Positions 25,574 through 35,035 are shown, numbered from the stretch's first letter. The stretch is DNA of 64,000 bases from an uncultured Hyphomicrobiales bacterium (GCA_903930435.1 CAIYYN010000065.1:186001-250000), one strand, 5' to 3'. Made by a program: numbers and translations. The notes: a model not told the origin generated them from the sequence alone.

Positions 25574-27220
25574 ATGACAACTGCTGCACAAGCCGTTTCC
25601 GCCGAAGCGCTGCAAGCCCCATCCGACTGGCTGGCATTTGGGCTTGAAAAGTACCGCACGCGCGATCTGGCGGGCGCATTGACGGCGTTCCAGTCGGGCC
25701 TTGCGGCAGCAGAGGCGCTCGGTGATACAGCCGTCACCAGCGATGTGACCCATCTGCATTTCCGGCTGGCCAACGCCGCCTCGGATCTGGGTGATCTTGC
25801 CACCGCCGAGTTGCACTACAAGCTGGCTCTCCGGATCGATCAAAGCCTTGTCCATTGCTGGTGCAATCTCGGCAATCTGTTCCAGCGCCGCAACCGGCCA
25901 AACGATGCAATTCCCTATTACGTGCAGGCCCTTGATATTGACGCGTCGCATCTGGCGACACGACTGAATCTCGCCAATGCGCTCGTCACGATGCAGCAGT
26001 GGGTGATCGTGAAGCCCATACTCGACGATTTGATCAAGGATGTGCCCGACAATGCGCAGGCCTGGAACCTCCTTGGCAAATATCTGCATGCGACGGGGTT
26101 GGCGACTGCAGCCCTGAAGGCCTTCGAAACGGCCGTTTCCCTGGCACCAAACGATGCCGACAGTCTCTATTGGGTCGCGAGCCTCAGGCAGACGACGGGC
26201 GATACCGATGCTGCGCGCGCCTCCTATCTAGACGCCTTGAAGCTGCAACCGCTCATTAGGCGGTCGGGTGCAAAGTTTCCGCCCGATTTCACGGTTCTGG
26301 CGCTTTATGCGCCCTTCGGCGGCAACACACCGACGGAATATCTGTTTGATTCCACGCCCTACGATACGAACACCTACACGGTTTTGCCCGGACAGACGCA
26401 TGATCTCGCCCTGCTGCGCTCAAGCGGCGACATCGTCGTGAACCTGATTTCAGATGCCGATCAGGCCGTCGATGTCTTGCCGGACGCAGTTCAGCTGGCA
26501 GACCAGCTTGGCGGCACGATCATCAATCATCCCCGTGAAATCCTGGCTACAACGCGCGAAAAAGTGGCGGAACGACTGGGCGGTTTGCCGAAAGTCCGGG
26601 TGCCAAGGTCGGTCCGGATTCCGGCGGATGCTCCGTCTCGACCTGACGATCTGGTCGACTATCTGCCATCCAGCTTCCCGATCCTGGCGCGACCAGCAGG
26701 TACGCATGGCGGCGATGATTTCGAGGTGATCGCCGATCTGGCGTCCTTGTCGGCATTCATCGGTGAGCACCCGGGCGCGGATCATTATCTGATCGACTAC
26801 ATCGATTATCAGTCGAGCGACGGCTACTTCCGAAAATACAGGTTCATTTTTGTCGATGGCGGCATCTGGCCCTATCACCTGGCGATTGGCAACACGTGGA
26901 AGGTCCACCACGTCAACACGGACATGATCCATCACCAATGGATGCAGGACGAGGAGAAAGCCTTTCTTGCCAACCCGCAGTCAGTGTTCTCGCCAGCCAA
27001 TTATGACGGCCTCAGGGCAATCGCCGACAGCTATGACCTCCAGTATTTCGGCATCGATTGCGGACTGGACCGAGAGGGACGGCTCGTCGTGTTCGAGGTC
27101 AATGCCTCCATGCTCGTGCACAAGAAGAACGAAGACATGCCGTACAAGGACCCCTATGTCGCGGACATCAAGGCGGCGTGGGATCGCGTGGTGACGCGGG
27201 TTGCGTCGAAGAGCACGTGA
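25574..27220 (+). CDS. TPR / ATP-grasp fusion protein
   Basis: The 548-aa protein combines tetratricopeptide repeats (~15-225) with a C-terminal ATP-grasp-like domain. TPR helices are visible as [25 protein letters not shown] and [21 protein letters not shown] units. The second half contains [36 protein letters not shown] and the metal-binding end [17 protein letters not shown], matching ATP-grasp folds that join acids to amines. The substrate is unknown; such proteins may modify peptides or make small molecules. Start: ATG at 25574 is preferred over the GTG two codons upstream. It is divergent from thrS and convergent with yidD, with no biosynthetic partner nearby. Confidence 0.7.
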   Translation: MTTAAQAVSAEALQAPSDWLAFGLEKYRTRDLAGALTAFQSGLAAAEALGDTAVTSDVTHLHFRLANAASDLGDLATAELHYKLALRIDQSLVHCWCNLGNLFQRRNRPNDAIPYYVQALDIDASHLATRLNLANALVTMQQWVIVKPILDDLIKDVPDNAQAWNLLGKYLHATGLATAALKAFETAVSLAPNDADSLYWVASLRQTTGDTDAARASYLDALKLQPLIRRSGAKFPPDFTVLALYAPFGGNTPTEYLFDSTPYDTNTYTVLPGQTHDLALLRSSGDIVVNLISDADQAVDVLPDAVQLADQLGGTIINHPREILATTREKVAERLGGLPKVRVPRSVRIPADAPSRPDDLVDYLPSSFPILARPAGTHGGDDFEVIADLASLSAFIGEHPGADHYLIDYIDYQSSDGYFRKYRFIFVDGGIWPYHLAIGNTWKVHHVNTDMIHHQWMQDEEKAFLANPQSVFSPANYDGLRAIADSYDLQYFGIDCGLDREGRLVVFEVNASMLVHKKNEDMPYKDPYVADIKAAWDRVVTRVASKST

Positions 27221-27236
27221 TCGGCTTCGTGGACAG

Positions 27237-27593
27237 CTATTGCGGGGGGCGGGCCGTTGGACGTCCGCGCCAGGGACGCCACCAGCGATACGTGGCATGA
27301 AGCGCGTCGGGAACCGGATCGTAGCCTGAACCACCCCATGGCTGGCACGACAAGATCCTCATGAGCCCGACCCAGCCACCGGCCCAAAGTCCGAAACGAC
27401 CGATAGCCTCTTCCGTGTACTCGGAGCATGTCGGCAAATAGCGGCATGTCCGGCCAAGTACCGATGACAGCGTCAGCCTGTAAAACCGGATCAGGCCGCG
27501 TGCCACGATGATCTGCCATGACGTATGCGCAAGTCCGAGCGAAGTCCGCGAGTCAGATGGGCGGACTGGCTGCTGGTCACACTGTCGGCACAT
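27237..27593 (-). CDS. yidD: membrane protein insertion efficiency factor YidD
   Basis: The 118-aa protein carries the YidD signature: GLIRFYRLTLSSVLGRTCRY, LPTCSEYTEEAIGRFGLWAG and RILSCQPWGGSGYDPVP, with the three conserved cysteines. The family is a small amphipathic membrane-associated factor that aids YidC-dependent insertion. The N-terminal start is uncertain: residues 1-30 are not conserved, and a GTG at about residue 31 would give a more typical length. It lies between an ATP-grasp gene (convergent) and the Fe-S scaffold gene, an arrangement common in Rhizobiales. Confidence 0.9.
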   Translation of the reverse strand: MCRQCDQQPVRPSDSRTSLGLAHTSWQIIVARGLIRFYRLTLSSVLGRTCRYLPTCSEYTEEAIGRFGLWAGGWVGLMRILSCQPWGGSGYDPVPDALHATYRWWRPWRGRPTARPPQ

Positions 27594-27641
27594 CGCAATT
27601 GTTCCATGATCTCAGTGATGACCAGACAGATGCCGTGCAGC

Positions 27642-28082
27642 TCACAGCGCGTGGCGCTTTGCCTCGATCTGATCGATGGCGTCAACGACCGCGTCAAACG
27701 TCAGCATCGTGGAGGCATGACGCGCCTTGTAGTCCCGAACCGGTTCCAGAAACCGCGCATCGGCGAAGCGGCCTTCAGGCGGCGGGCCATTTTCCTTGAG
27801 CATTCGCCGTATGGCATCGCGAACCTGCCTGAGTTCAGAGGCCTTTGCGCCAACCACTTGCCGCGCCATGATCGACGACGAGGCTTGCCCGAGGGCGCAC
27901 GCTTTGACGTCATGCGCAAAATCCGTCACGGTATCACCGTCCATCTTCAGGTCGATGGTAACCTTCGAGCCGCAAAGTTTGGAATGGGCAGTTGCTGTTG
28001 CGTCAGGCGCGGCCAGACGGCCAAGACGCGGGATATTGCCAGCCAGTTCCAAAATCGTCTTGTTGTAGATATCATCAATCAT
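27642..28082 (-). CDS. IscU/SufU-like iron-sulfur cluster scaffold protein
   Basis: The 146-aa protein has the NifU_N fold. MIDDIYNKTILELAGNIPR opens the chain, then AHSKLCGSKVTIDLKMDGD with Cys37, and DVKACALGQASSSIMARQV with Cys62. The third cysteine of SufU/IscU is absent; the matching place reads YKARHASTMLTFDAV (His122). This form occurs beside yidD in related genomes. It may assemble or carry Fe-S clusters but could use a different ligand set. ATG 28082 is chosen because it fits the family start; the upstream extension looks non-coding. It is 48 bp upstream of yidD and probably co-transcribed with it. Confidence 0.85.
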   Translation of the reverse strand: MIDDIYNKTILELAGNIPRLGRLAAPDATATAHSKLCGSKVTIDLKMDGDTVTDFAHDVKACALGQASSSIMARQVVGAKASELRQVRDAIRRMLKENGPPPEGRFADARFLEPVRDYKARHASTMLTFDAVVDAIDQIEAKRHAL

Positions 28083-28300
28083 CGGATCACCCGTTGGGCT
28101 CCGGTGGGCCGCGAACAGAACCGGTCGCAAGGTGCCCTTACCGAAAGGCGTTAAGACGCGTATATAGGTGGTCCAGCGTCCTTCGTCAGCCGTAAGACTG
28201 TCTGGTTTGAGCAAAATTGAATTTTGCGCATTCAACCGCTGGAAAAACAGTTTAATAGTCCCATATCTGGGGTCGTTCGGGGTGCGGGAGTTCCAAACTG

Positions 28301-28948
28301 ATGAACGATACGAAGGAGCAGTTTCCGATGGATGCCATCGTCAATTTGTATCGGCGCAGTCAACTTGACGAAGAGCGGCGTCCGTCGCGCGAAGAAGCGG
28401 AAGCGGCTGTACGGACCCTGATCAAATGGGCCGGCGACAATCCGGATCGCGAAGGCTTGATCGATACGCCGAAGCGCGTGGTCAAGGCCTACGAGCATTT
28501 GTACAAGGGCTATGGCGAAAACCCGAATGATTACCTCGATACGGTTTTCGAGGAAGTCGAAGGGTACAGCGACATTGTCGTGTTGCGCGACATCACCTTT
28601 CATTCGCATTGCGAGCACCACATGGTGCCGTTCGTCGGCAAGGCCCATATCGCCTACTATCCGAAGCGCGGCGTGATCGGGCTGTCAAAGTTCGCGCGCG
28701 TTGTCGATACATTTGCCCGCCGCCTGCAAACGCAGGAAGCCTTGACCGCCCAGATCGCTGCCGCCATCGAGGAAAATGGCGCAACACGAGGCGTGGCGAT
28801 CATGATCGAAGCGTCTCACATGTGCGTGGCGATGCGCGGCGTCGAAAAAGAAGGCGTATCGACAATCACCACCCTGTTCACTGGTATTTTCAAGAGCGAC
28901 CCTGCGGAGCAGGTGAAGTTCATGACATTGATACGCGGGATACGCTAA
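28301..28948 (+). CDS. folE: GTP cyclohydrolase I
   Basis: The 215-aa enzyme converts GTP to dihydroneopterin triphosphate, the first step of folate synthesis. Zinc ligands and active-site residues are seen in [20 protein letters not shown] and in the late [14 protein letters not shown] block. The core [20 protein letters not shown] is canonical, and RGIR ends the chain. A GGGAG ribosome binding site is near the ATG. The gene starts 218 bp from the divergent scaffold gene, and hisI is the next conserved neighbour after an intervening MATE gene. Confidence 0.97.
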   Translation: MNDTKEQFPMDAIVNLYRRSQLDEERRPSREEAEAAVRTLIKWAGDNPDREGLIDTPKRVVKAYEHLYKGYGENPNDYLDTVFEEVEGYSDIVVLRDITFHSHCEHHMVPFVGKAHIAYYPKRGVIGLSKFARVVDTFARRLQTQEALTAQIAAAIEENGATRGVAIMIEASHMCVAMRGVEKEGVSTITTLFTGIFKSDPAEQVKFMTLIRGIR

Positions 28949-29078
28949 CCTAGGGGCACACCTGCCAACACCGGGTCAAAACCATGTGTTTTGGCTTGGT
29001 TGCCGTAAGGCTATTGACCGTCGCCTCATCAAGATTGATCGCGACCCATCTTCTAGACGTCGCGACTGGAAAGACCCG

Positions 29079-30497
29079 TTGAGCAACACACAGCCTTCAA
29101 GTTCTGCCAAACGCTTCGTTCCGGCTTTCACGCATGGCTCGATCATGCGTCATGTCGTGGTGATGACCGGAACGGGCCTTGTCGGGCTGATTTCACTGTT
29201 CATCGTCGATTTCCTCAATCTGTTTTATATTGCCCGTCTCGGCGACCCTGTGTTGTCGGCTGCGGTGGGCTATTGTGGGGCGGTTCTGTTCTTTTTGGTG
29301 TCCGTCGCCATCGGTATCACCATTGCTGCGACAGCGTTGACGGCGCGAGCGATCGGAGCGCGTGATCGTGACCGGGCCCGCGAAATTGCCGGATCAAGCA
29401 TGCTGTTCATGATCGTGGTCATGCTGCTGATTACGGGCATCCTCTGGCCCAATCTCCCGCGCGTGGTCAGTATTTTAGGGGCTACCGGGCGAACCCACGA
29501 CGTCGCCGTGGGATTTTTGCAAATCGCGATCACAGGTGTGCCTGTTCTTGGCCTCGGCATGGCGATGTCCGGCGTGTTGCGCGCCGTCGGTGATGCGCGC
29601 CGGGCGATGTATGTCACACTCGTTGCGGCCATTGCGCTTGCGGGCCTCGATCCCCTGCTGATTTTTGGCCTTAACCTTGGACTGACCGGCGCGGCCATCG
29701 CGACCGTCTTGTCCCGGTTTGTCCTGTTGGCCGTTGGTATTTACGGCGCTGTTCGCATCCACAAGATGATCCGCTGGCCGTCCATGCGCCGGGCGCTTGC
29801 CGATGTGCCCGTCGTCATGACGATTGCCCTCCCAGCTATTATGACCAATCTCGCCACGCCCTTTGCGAACGCATTCGCTACGTCAACGGTTGCCCAATTC
29901 GGCGACCATGCCGTCGCTGGCTGGACCGTGGTTGATCGGCTCGTTCCATTGGCCTTCGCGGGATTATTCGCCCTGTCAGGATCGGTCGGTCCCGTCATGG
30001 CCCAGAACCTCGGCGCGCATCAGCATGACCGGGTTCGACGCACCGTCACCGACAGCATGTTGCTGACCGCAGGCTATGTCTTCTCCATGTGGGCTGTGCT
30101 GTTTTTCCTTCAGGATCAACTGGTTTCGCTCTTCAGTCTCAAGGACGAAGGCGTGTTGATCGTTCGTTTCTTCTGCAACTATCTGGCCGGAAGCTTCATG
30201 TTCCTGGGCGCGTTGTTCGTCGCCAATGCGGCGTTCAATAACCTGGGTTTCGCCGTGCTCTCGACGGTCTTCAATTGGGGCCGAGCGACCCTCGGAACGA
30301 TGCCCTTTGCCTATTTCGGCGCGAAATATGGCGGGCCGATCGGTGTCGGCCTCGGCGTATCGCTGGGCATGCTGATTTTCGGTACAGCCGGGCTCGCCAC
30401 TTGCTACCGGGTGATAGCCGATCTCGCCTCGAACGACCGCGAGGTCCAAGGTGCTACTTCTGGCGCACCGGAACTGGTCGAAGCACCCGGCACCTGA
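29079..30497 (+). CDS. MATE family efflux transporter
   Basis: The 472-aa membrane protein has about 12 predicted helices and a MATE-type duplicated architecture. Typical parts are GSIMRHVVVMTGTGLVGLIS, FYIARLGDPVLSAAVGYCG, TALTARAIGARDRDRAREIAG and GVLRAVGDARRAMYVTLVAA. It should export cationic compounds with Na+ or H+ influx. Start: TTG at 29079 has GGAAAG upstream and fits the family; the frame is open to 28986 but that part is poor. It lies between folE and hisI, which are usually adjacent or near in Rhizobiales, so it may be an insertion. Confidence 0.88.
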   Translation: MSNTQPSSSAKRFVPAFTHGSIMRHVVVMTGTGLVGLISLFIVDFLNLFYIARLGDPVLSAAVGYCGAVLFFLVSVAIGITIAATALTARAIGARDRDRAREIAGSSMLFMIVVMLLITGILWPNLPRVVSILGATGRTHDVAVGFLQIAITGVPVLGLGMAMSGVLRAVGDARRAMYVTLVAAIALAGLDPLLIFGLNLGLTGAAIATVLSRFVLLAVGIYGAVRIHKMIRWPSMRRALADVPVVMTIALPAIMTNLATPFANAFATSTVAQFGDHAVAGWTVVDRLVPLAFAGLFALSGSVGPVMAQNLGAHQHDRVRRTVTDSMLLTAGYVFSMWAVLFFLQDQLVSLFSLKDEGVLIVRFFCNYLAGSFMFLGALFVANAAFNNLGFAVLSTVFNWGRATLGTMPFAYFGAKYGGPIGVGLGVSLGMLIFGTAGLATCYRVIADLASNDREVQGATSGAPELVEAPGT

Positions 30498-30558
30498 TTT
30501 GTACACTCAGGGGCACGAGCGGTTGACCAAAGACCGCCGAACGCCTAACTGAACCGGC

Positions 30559-31041
30559 ATGAGCGACCCGATCAATCCGTCCACGACCTTTGCCAAGCCT
30601 GGCGATCACGATGCCCTTGAGTTGGGGGATCAACTGACGCCCCGTTTCGATGCGAACGGCCTTATCACGGCTATCGTAACCGATGCCGTGGATGGCGCGG
30701 TCCTGATGCTGGCCCACATGAACGCGGCCGCATTGGCCCAGACGATCGAAACCGGCATCGCGACCTACTGGAGCCGGTCACGCGGCGAACTCTGGGTCAA
30801 GGGGGCGACGTCCGGCAACCTGCAGCGCGTCCAGGAATTGCGGATCGACTGCGATCAGGACGCCGTTCTGCTCAAGGTCACCGTTGACGGGCACGGTGCC
30901 TCCTGTCATCGCGGATTTCGCTCCTGCTTTTATCGCAGCATTCCGATCGGCGGCGAGGCTGCGACTGCAACGCTCGTCACCAGGGAAGAGCCCCACTTTG
31001 ACCCGACAGCGGTCTACTGCACGCCACACGGCCACAAATAG
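30559..31041 (+). CDS. hisI: phosphoribosyl-AMP cyclohydrolase
   Basis: The 160-aa protein performs the third step of histidine synthesis, opening the purine ring of PR-AMP. Motifs seen: [37 protein letters not shown], the acidic metal site [14 protein letters not shown], and zinc-binding [12 protein letters not shown]. It is the HisI-only form without a HisE fusion, as common in Alphaproteobacteria. The gene follows a MATE gene by about 60 bp and converges with a CBS gene. Confidence 0.96.
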   Translation: MSDPINPSTTFAKPGDHDALELGDQLTPRFDANGLITAIVTDAVDGAVLMLAHMNAAALAQTIETGIATYWSRSRGELWVKGATSGNLQRVQELRIDCDQDAVLLKVTVDGHGASCHRGFRSCFYRSIPIGGEAATATLVTREEPHFDPTAVYCTPHGHK

Positions 31042-31067
31042 CCGTCTGGCGTTCGGCTCGGTGAAGC

Positions 31068-31496
31068 TCAGGTATGAATATACGCCCTGATTTCGGCTGC
31101 TTCCCGCTCTGCATGCTCGATCTTGCGCTTGACGATGTCGCCGATCGAGACAACGCCAATCAAGCGGCCATCCCGAACAACGGGCATATGGCGGAAGCGT
31201 CCGGCAGACATGCGCGACATCACCGCATCGACCGTATCGCCCTCGCTGGCCGTCATCACATTGCGTGACATCTGGCCGGATGCCGGTGTCGACAAGACGC
31301 CGGCCCCCTCCTGGGCAATTGCGCGAACGATGTCGCGCTCGGAGAGAATTCCCTGAATCCGCATGTCGCCGTCAGTCAGTACGACGGCTCCGATCTTGTT
31401 CGTGGTCAGAAGTTCGCAAATTTCGGATAAGGTCTGTTCGGCCCGCGCAGTAATGACCTGGCGACCCTTTTGGCCCAAAATGCTGGAAACAGTCAT
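31068..31496 (-). CDS. CBS-domain protein
   Basis: The 142-aa protein consists of a tandem pair of CBS domains. The first contains LSEICELLTTNKIGAVVLTDG and GILSERDIVRAIAQEG, and the second DTVDAVMSRMSAGRFRHMPVV and GVVSIGDIVKRKIEHAE. CBS pairs usually sense adenine nucleotides; no effector domain is attached. A GGGAGG ribosome binding site lies before the ATG. In related genomes this gene type is found beside hisI and folE, which agrees with the context here. Confidence 0.9.
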   Translation of the reverse strand: MTVSSILGQKGRQVITARAEQTLSEICELLTTNKIGAVVLTDGDMRIQGILSERDIVRAIAQEGAGVLSTPASGQMSRNVMTASEGDTVDAVMSRMSAGRFRHMPVVRDGRLIGVVSIGDIVKRKIEHAEREAAEIRAYIHT

Positions 31497-31752
31497 TGGT
31501 AACCTCCCGATCTCATTGATCTTGAACGGATCGGAATCGGCTGGCGGATGTCGCCTTTTCCTCCCCGGCTCGCGATTGGTCCAAGTTTAATCTTGCACCC
31601 CTTGCCATCGGCGTCCGTTTTCGGACTGTCGGTGAAAGGCCCCAGCCGTGCAGAAGCAGGACTGGCAGACCGTCATGATGCTGTTACTTCCATCAGCCCG
31701 CAAGTCTTGCCTGAACAATTTAGCAAGATAATGAGTTCCGGCGTCGTTGGCG

Positions 31753-32550
31753 TCAGCGCTGACCCCCGTCAAAATAGGGGAACAGGAAAAATCCACCAAT
31801 GAAACCAGCGATATGAACCATCCAGGCCACGCTAGCCCCGCCAGAGATCAATATTGGCGCCGAAAATACCAGCAAGACATTGAGCACACCGAATCCAAGT
31901 ATGAAGCGGATCACCCTGGGATCGCGCAGTGCGATGCCGACAGGGACCCGTGTCCGACGACCGCCTTCGCCCGACAGGCGATGCGCGACCGGACGAAGTT
32001 CGCCGACAGTGTCAAGCACCGGGCTGTCCGAATTTGAGACACTTTCATCACGATCGTACCAGTCCAGTAACTTTCGCTCCGGGATGAGCCGTGCCATTGC
32101 GCCGAGCATAGCGCAAATAACCCCGGAGACCCCAACGACCGGCGCAGACTGATAACCGGCAATCAAAAGCTGTCCGACTGCAGACACCGGCGCCATGAGC
32201 AGACAAAACAGGAGAAACTGCACGGCAGTCATCCGTCGGGCAAGATGATTGCCAATCGCGGCAAAGACAGTACAATTGGAGATCAGATGAAGATAGTCAT
32301 TGTGTAATAATGCATACGTAAACGGGGACACAAGCTCAGATAATAGCCCCCCTGGCCACACAGCATCTTCTCCGGCGTTTTCAAAATATCGCTCCGGTGC
32401 GAACGCAAGATAACCGATCAAAAGATCGTCCTGGTCTTCGGTCAATAACATGCGGGCGACATGTATCGCCACCATGACCAGCACACTTACAAATACGACT
32501 GGAGGAAGATTAAAGATCGGCTCGCGTGTCCGCTTCAGATCCGTCGACAT
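31753..32550 (-). CDS. rhomboid family intramembrane serine protease
   Basis: The 265-aa membrane protein has six or more helices. The catalytic dyad is visible: Ser142 in GVSGVICAMLG and His246 in MVHIAGFIGGF. The helper residues His88 and Asn92 occur in YLHLISN. A long hydrophilic loop (~158-212, rich in Arg, Asp and Ser) lies between the GxSG helix and the next one. It should cleave transmembrane substrates at the inner membrane, but none is indicated. ATG 32550 (MSTDLKRTREP) is chosen over an upstream in-frame ATG because of its length fit. It is monocistronic. Confidence 0.9.
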   Translation of the reverse strand: MSTDLKRTREPIFNLPPVVFVSVLVMVAIHVARMLLTEDQDDLLIGYLAFAPERYFENAGEDAVWPGGLLSELVSPFTYALLHNDYLHLISNCTVFAAIGNHLARRMTAVQFLLFCLLMAPVSAVGQLLIAGYQSAPVVGVSGVICAMLGAMARLIPERKLLDWYDRDESVSNSDSPVLDTVGELRPVAHRLSGEGGRRTRVPVGIALRDPRVIRFILGFGVLNVLLVFSAPILISGGASVAWMVHIAGFIGGFFLFPYFDGGQR

Positions 32551-32892
32551 GACGTCGTCATTCCTCCAGATGGGGTTCAATTTTTCGGTATGACCGAGGC
32601 GGATTTCAGCTCAGCAAGCTCGATTCATTTCCCATCATGCACGTTACCGGCCCGGTGTCACGACCGATCATGGATCAGCAGACACCTCGTGACATCGATG
32701 AATTAACCGTATCTTCAATGTCCCGAATTGGGACAAAACAGATGGCGCAAAGCCTGCTATCTTAATGCTTCAGTAACGATTGGCACTTTCGGCGATCGTA
32801 TTGCAGTTCTATCGGGCTTGTGAGCTGGCCACCAGCGGGTGACGTCACAGGGACCGACTTGAGTTGATGGTAACGAGTTGGATGTGAGGGCA
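32551..32892. other. intergenic region between rhomboid and PAS genes
   Basis: This 342-bp gap must hold the divergent promoters of the rhomboid and PAS genes. I see one short palindrome (GTCCC-GAATT-GGGAC, about 32720-32734) that could be an operator or a hairpin, and no convincing open frame or known RNA. Confidence 0.3.
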
Positions 32893-33582
32893 ATGGGGGC
32901 CCCGATGCGTATGAAACACCAGGCAACACGTGATCTCTATGCCTATTGGCAACAATTGCGCCGTGGGCGCACCGCGCCTGACCGCAGCGAGATCGAGCCT
33001 GCAGACATTCGTCATTTGCTTGGGCACACGTTCATACTCGAGGTCGTTTCCCGTCGCGAATTCCGCTTCCGCCTGGCAGGAACTCGCGTCTGCGCGCTTT
33101 TCGGGCGCGAGATGAAGGGCAAGGATTATAACGATTTCTGGTCAAAAAAGGATCGCGAAGCGGTCCAGACGATGCTTTCGGCGATCACCGAAGACGCGGC
33201 CGCCACCGTGATGGGCGTTGTCGGCAAAAGCGACCACGGGCGGGAACTCCCCATGGAAGCCTTGCTGCTTCCTCTCAAACAGCGCAACGAAGGCTACACA
33301 CGTATTCTTGGTTCGCTTGTTCCGATGGATGATCCGTTCTGGATCGGCGTGCACCCCATCATGTCGCAGAGCGTCGCCAGCCTTCGCCTCATATGGCCCG
33401 ATGAAAAGCCCATCGGGTTGATGCATAGCGCTGACCTGCCGCCTCTGCGCGGCATCCGTGGCTTGCCTCAGGTAACCAGACAGACTGCTGACCCTATTTT
33501 TCAGGGCAACGGGAATGTGATCACCGCGAACTTCAGTCGTCAGGTTCAGCATCTGACCGTTTACAATGGCGGCAAGGAGTGA
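32893..33582 (+). CDS. PAS domain-containing protein (PAS_5 type)
   Basis: The 229-aa cytosolic protein matches the PAS_5 family of Rhizobiales. The typical opening MKHQATRDLYAYWQQLRRGR is followed by APDRSEIEPADIRHLLGHTFI and FRFRLAGTRVCALFGREMKG; the C-terminal ~70 residues are less conserved. No output domain is attached, so it is presumably a small sensory or regulatory protein. Start: ATG at 32893 sits behind GAGGG (short spacing); ATGs at 32905 or 32911 and a TTG at 32878 are alternatives. A PilZ gene follows 161 bp later, a frequent neighbour for c-di-GMP regulation. Confidence 0.85.
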   Translation: MGAPMRMKHQATRDLYAYWQQLRRGRTAPDRSEIEPADIRHLLGHTFILEVVSRREFRFRLAGTRVCALFGREMKGKDYNDFWSKKDREAVQTMLSAITEDAAATVMGVVGKSDHGRELPMEALLLPLKQRNEGYTRILGSLVPMDDPFWIGVHPIMSQSVASLRLIWPDEKPIGLMHSADLPPLRGIRGLPQVTRQTADPIFQGNGNVITANFSRQVQHLTVYNGGKE

Positions 33583-33743
33583 ACTCACGCCTTTCGGCGC
33601 ACAGAAACGAAGTCGAGCCCGCAACGCCCTCCTCAACTTCACTCAAAAATTCGGAGCGCACGCAACCAGCCGTTAACGACCTTTGGTTAGAATTTTAATC
33701 ATGTTGGGCAATCGCGTCAGGCGAACCAGCGACCGAGGGTAAC

Positions 33744-34367
33744 ATGAAATACAACGCGAACCTGGCGGCAGTGCGCCTGCTACCATTTGGGAAACAAGAC
33801 CGGCGTCGGTTTCAGCGCGTAAAATTGAACATTCTCGGTCGTTATATGCTGGAGGACCGGCGCGAGTTTCCGTGTCAAGTCGTTAACATGTCGCCGGGCG
33901 GTGTTGCTCTCATCGCCCCTGCCCTAGGCGCCAGCAACGAGCGCATCGTTGCTTACCTCGATTATATCGGTCGCGTGGAAGGTCGATTTGTCCGCCCGAT
34001 CGACGGCGGCTTTGCGATGACCATTGAAGCCACCCAGCGCAAACGCGAAAAGCTCGCGGCGCAATTGACTTGGCTCGCCAATCGTCATGTGTTGAACCTG
34101 CCGGAAGATCGTCGCCACGAACGATTTACGCCGGTCAAGCCATTCCAGGAAGTCACATTGCCTGATGGACGCAAGCTGCGTTGCAGGATCATCGATATAT
34201 CGCTGTCCGGTGCGGCTATTGCGGTTGTCGACAAGCCAAGCATCGGGACACCTGTCTTGCTTGGACCCGTCCGGGCACAGGTCGTGCGGCATTTCGATGA
34301 GGGCGTTGCCGTGGAATTCACGACGGTCCATACCCCGGAATCGATTGCCTTCCACTTCGACTCCTGA
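33744..34367 (+). CDS. tandem PilZ domain protein
   Basis: The 207-aa protein contains two PilZ domains in a row, which bind c-di-GMP. The first has RRFQR (Arg21 to Arg25) and NMSPGG (Asn48, Ser50, Gly53); the second has RRHER (Arg123 to Arg127) and DISLSG (Asp151, Ser153, Gly156). Both copies keep the RxxxR and (D/N)xSxxG motifs, so both could bind the ligand. The protein has no transmembrane segment or enzyme domain and may signal to motility or polysaccharide machinery. It follows the PAS gene and precedes a 0.67 kb non-coding block. Confidence 0.9.
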   Translation: MKYNANLAAVRLLPFGKQDRRRFQRVKLNILGRYMLEDRREFPCQVVNMSPGGVALIAPALGASNERIVAYLDYIGRVEGRFVRPIDGGFAMTIEATQRKREKLAAQLTWLANRHVLNLPEDRRHERFTPVKPFQEVTLPDGRKLRCRIIDISLSGAAIAVVDKPSIGTPVLLGPVRAQVVRHFDEGVAVEFTTVHTPESIAFHFDS

Positions 34368-34539
34368 CCACGACGACAGTCGCATTTTGAAGTGATGGCC
34401 CCGAGATAGTTCGTCGCTGTCGCATGCTGATCAGTTTGACGGCAGCCAGTTTAGCGCGCAAACGCCCTTGCGACTGTTCTTCCTTCAAAAAACCCAATAG
34501 AAGACCACTAAACCAGATATGTTCAACGAACATTAACCA

Positions 34540-34725
34540 TTCAGTCAAGAACAATATATTCAGAGATTGGTTCTTCACAAATAAATTCAAATATATTTTT
34601 CAGAACTATCTGTTTTATTTGTATAATTTTTTGTATTCAATTTTCATAATTCAAAAAAATTCCTGCAAAAACAATTCGCATTTTATCGATCACCTTACAT
34701 GCGAATAAAATTATTACAGGTATTG
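34540..34725. other. AT-rich intergenic segment
   Basis: About 190 bp with roughly 25% G+C, far below the window average, full of A and T runs. A 94-codon open frame crosses it but has composition driven by AT content and no recognisable motif. The segment sits just upstream of the hairpin-rich block and may supply a promoter or be a remnant of foreign DNA. Confidence 0.4.
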
Positions 34726-34734
34726 ATTACAGCA

Positions 34735-35030
34735 CTCCACAGAATTGGAGCTGCGGTCCACAGAAACCAGCTCTGGAACACCTGTCTCTCAATTGAGCTT
34801 TAGACCTCTCACCAAATAGATCGAGGGGTCTGCAGGTGGACACCTTCCCTATTCAGACGAATTGCCTGGCAGTGGTCGAAGTCACCGGGGTCGCCAGGCG
34901 ATTTATGACGCTGGGGGAATAAGAATTGCAGTTTGCGGGCCTGGCCATACCTCCGTCCCCGCCAAGATGGACCGGGTCCGCAGGTGGTCGGCGCTTCCCC
35001 CGGAGCGTCGACCACTCCTTTCTTCAGGAG
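34735..35030. ncRNA. candidate structured non-coding RNA (family not identified, strand uncertain)
   Basis: This ~300-bp gap has many strong stems: CACCTG (34779-34784) with CAGGTG (34833-34838) enclosing two hairpins, CTCAATTGAG (34788-34797) and AGACCTCTC/GAGGGGTCT (34802-34831), a three-way-junction layout. Next comes a rod with TTCCC/GGGAA (34845-34849, 34915-34919) outside ATTGCCTGGC/GCCAGGCGAT (34861-34902), separated by a bubble. Then GCGGGCCTGG/CCGGGTCCGC (34935-34981) and GTGGTCGGCGCT/AGCGTCGACCAC (34984-35015). G·T pairs occur in several stems. I found no tRNA, SRP, RNase P or tmRNA signature. The bubble-in-rod part recalls 6S RNA but I cannot support that name. Confidence 0.4.
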
Positions 35031-35035
35031 TTAAA

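Noticed and set aside
25345..25803. Upstream extension of thrS
   Set aside because: It is the antisense of the TPR/ATP-grasp gene start and intergenic DNA; the TGS domain begins exactly at the ATG at 25344.
34424..34708. 94-codon open frame in the AT-rich segment
   Set aside because: Composition follows AT content, no ribosome binding site or motif, and it overlaps the region best explained as non-coding.
34735..35030. Naming the structured block as 6S RNA
   Set aside because: The rod with a bubble is suggestive, but I see no conserved 6S sequence element and cannot run a covariance model.
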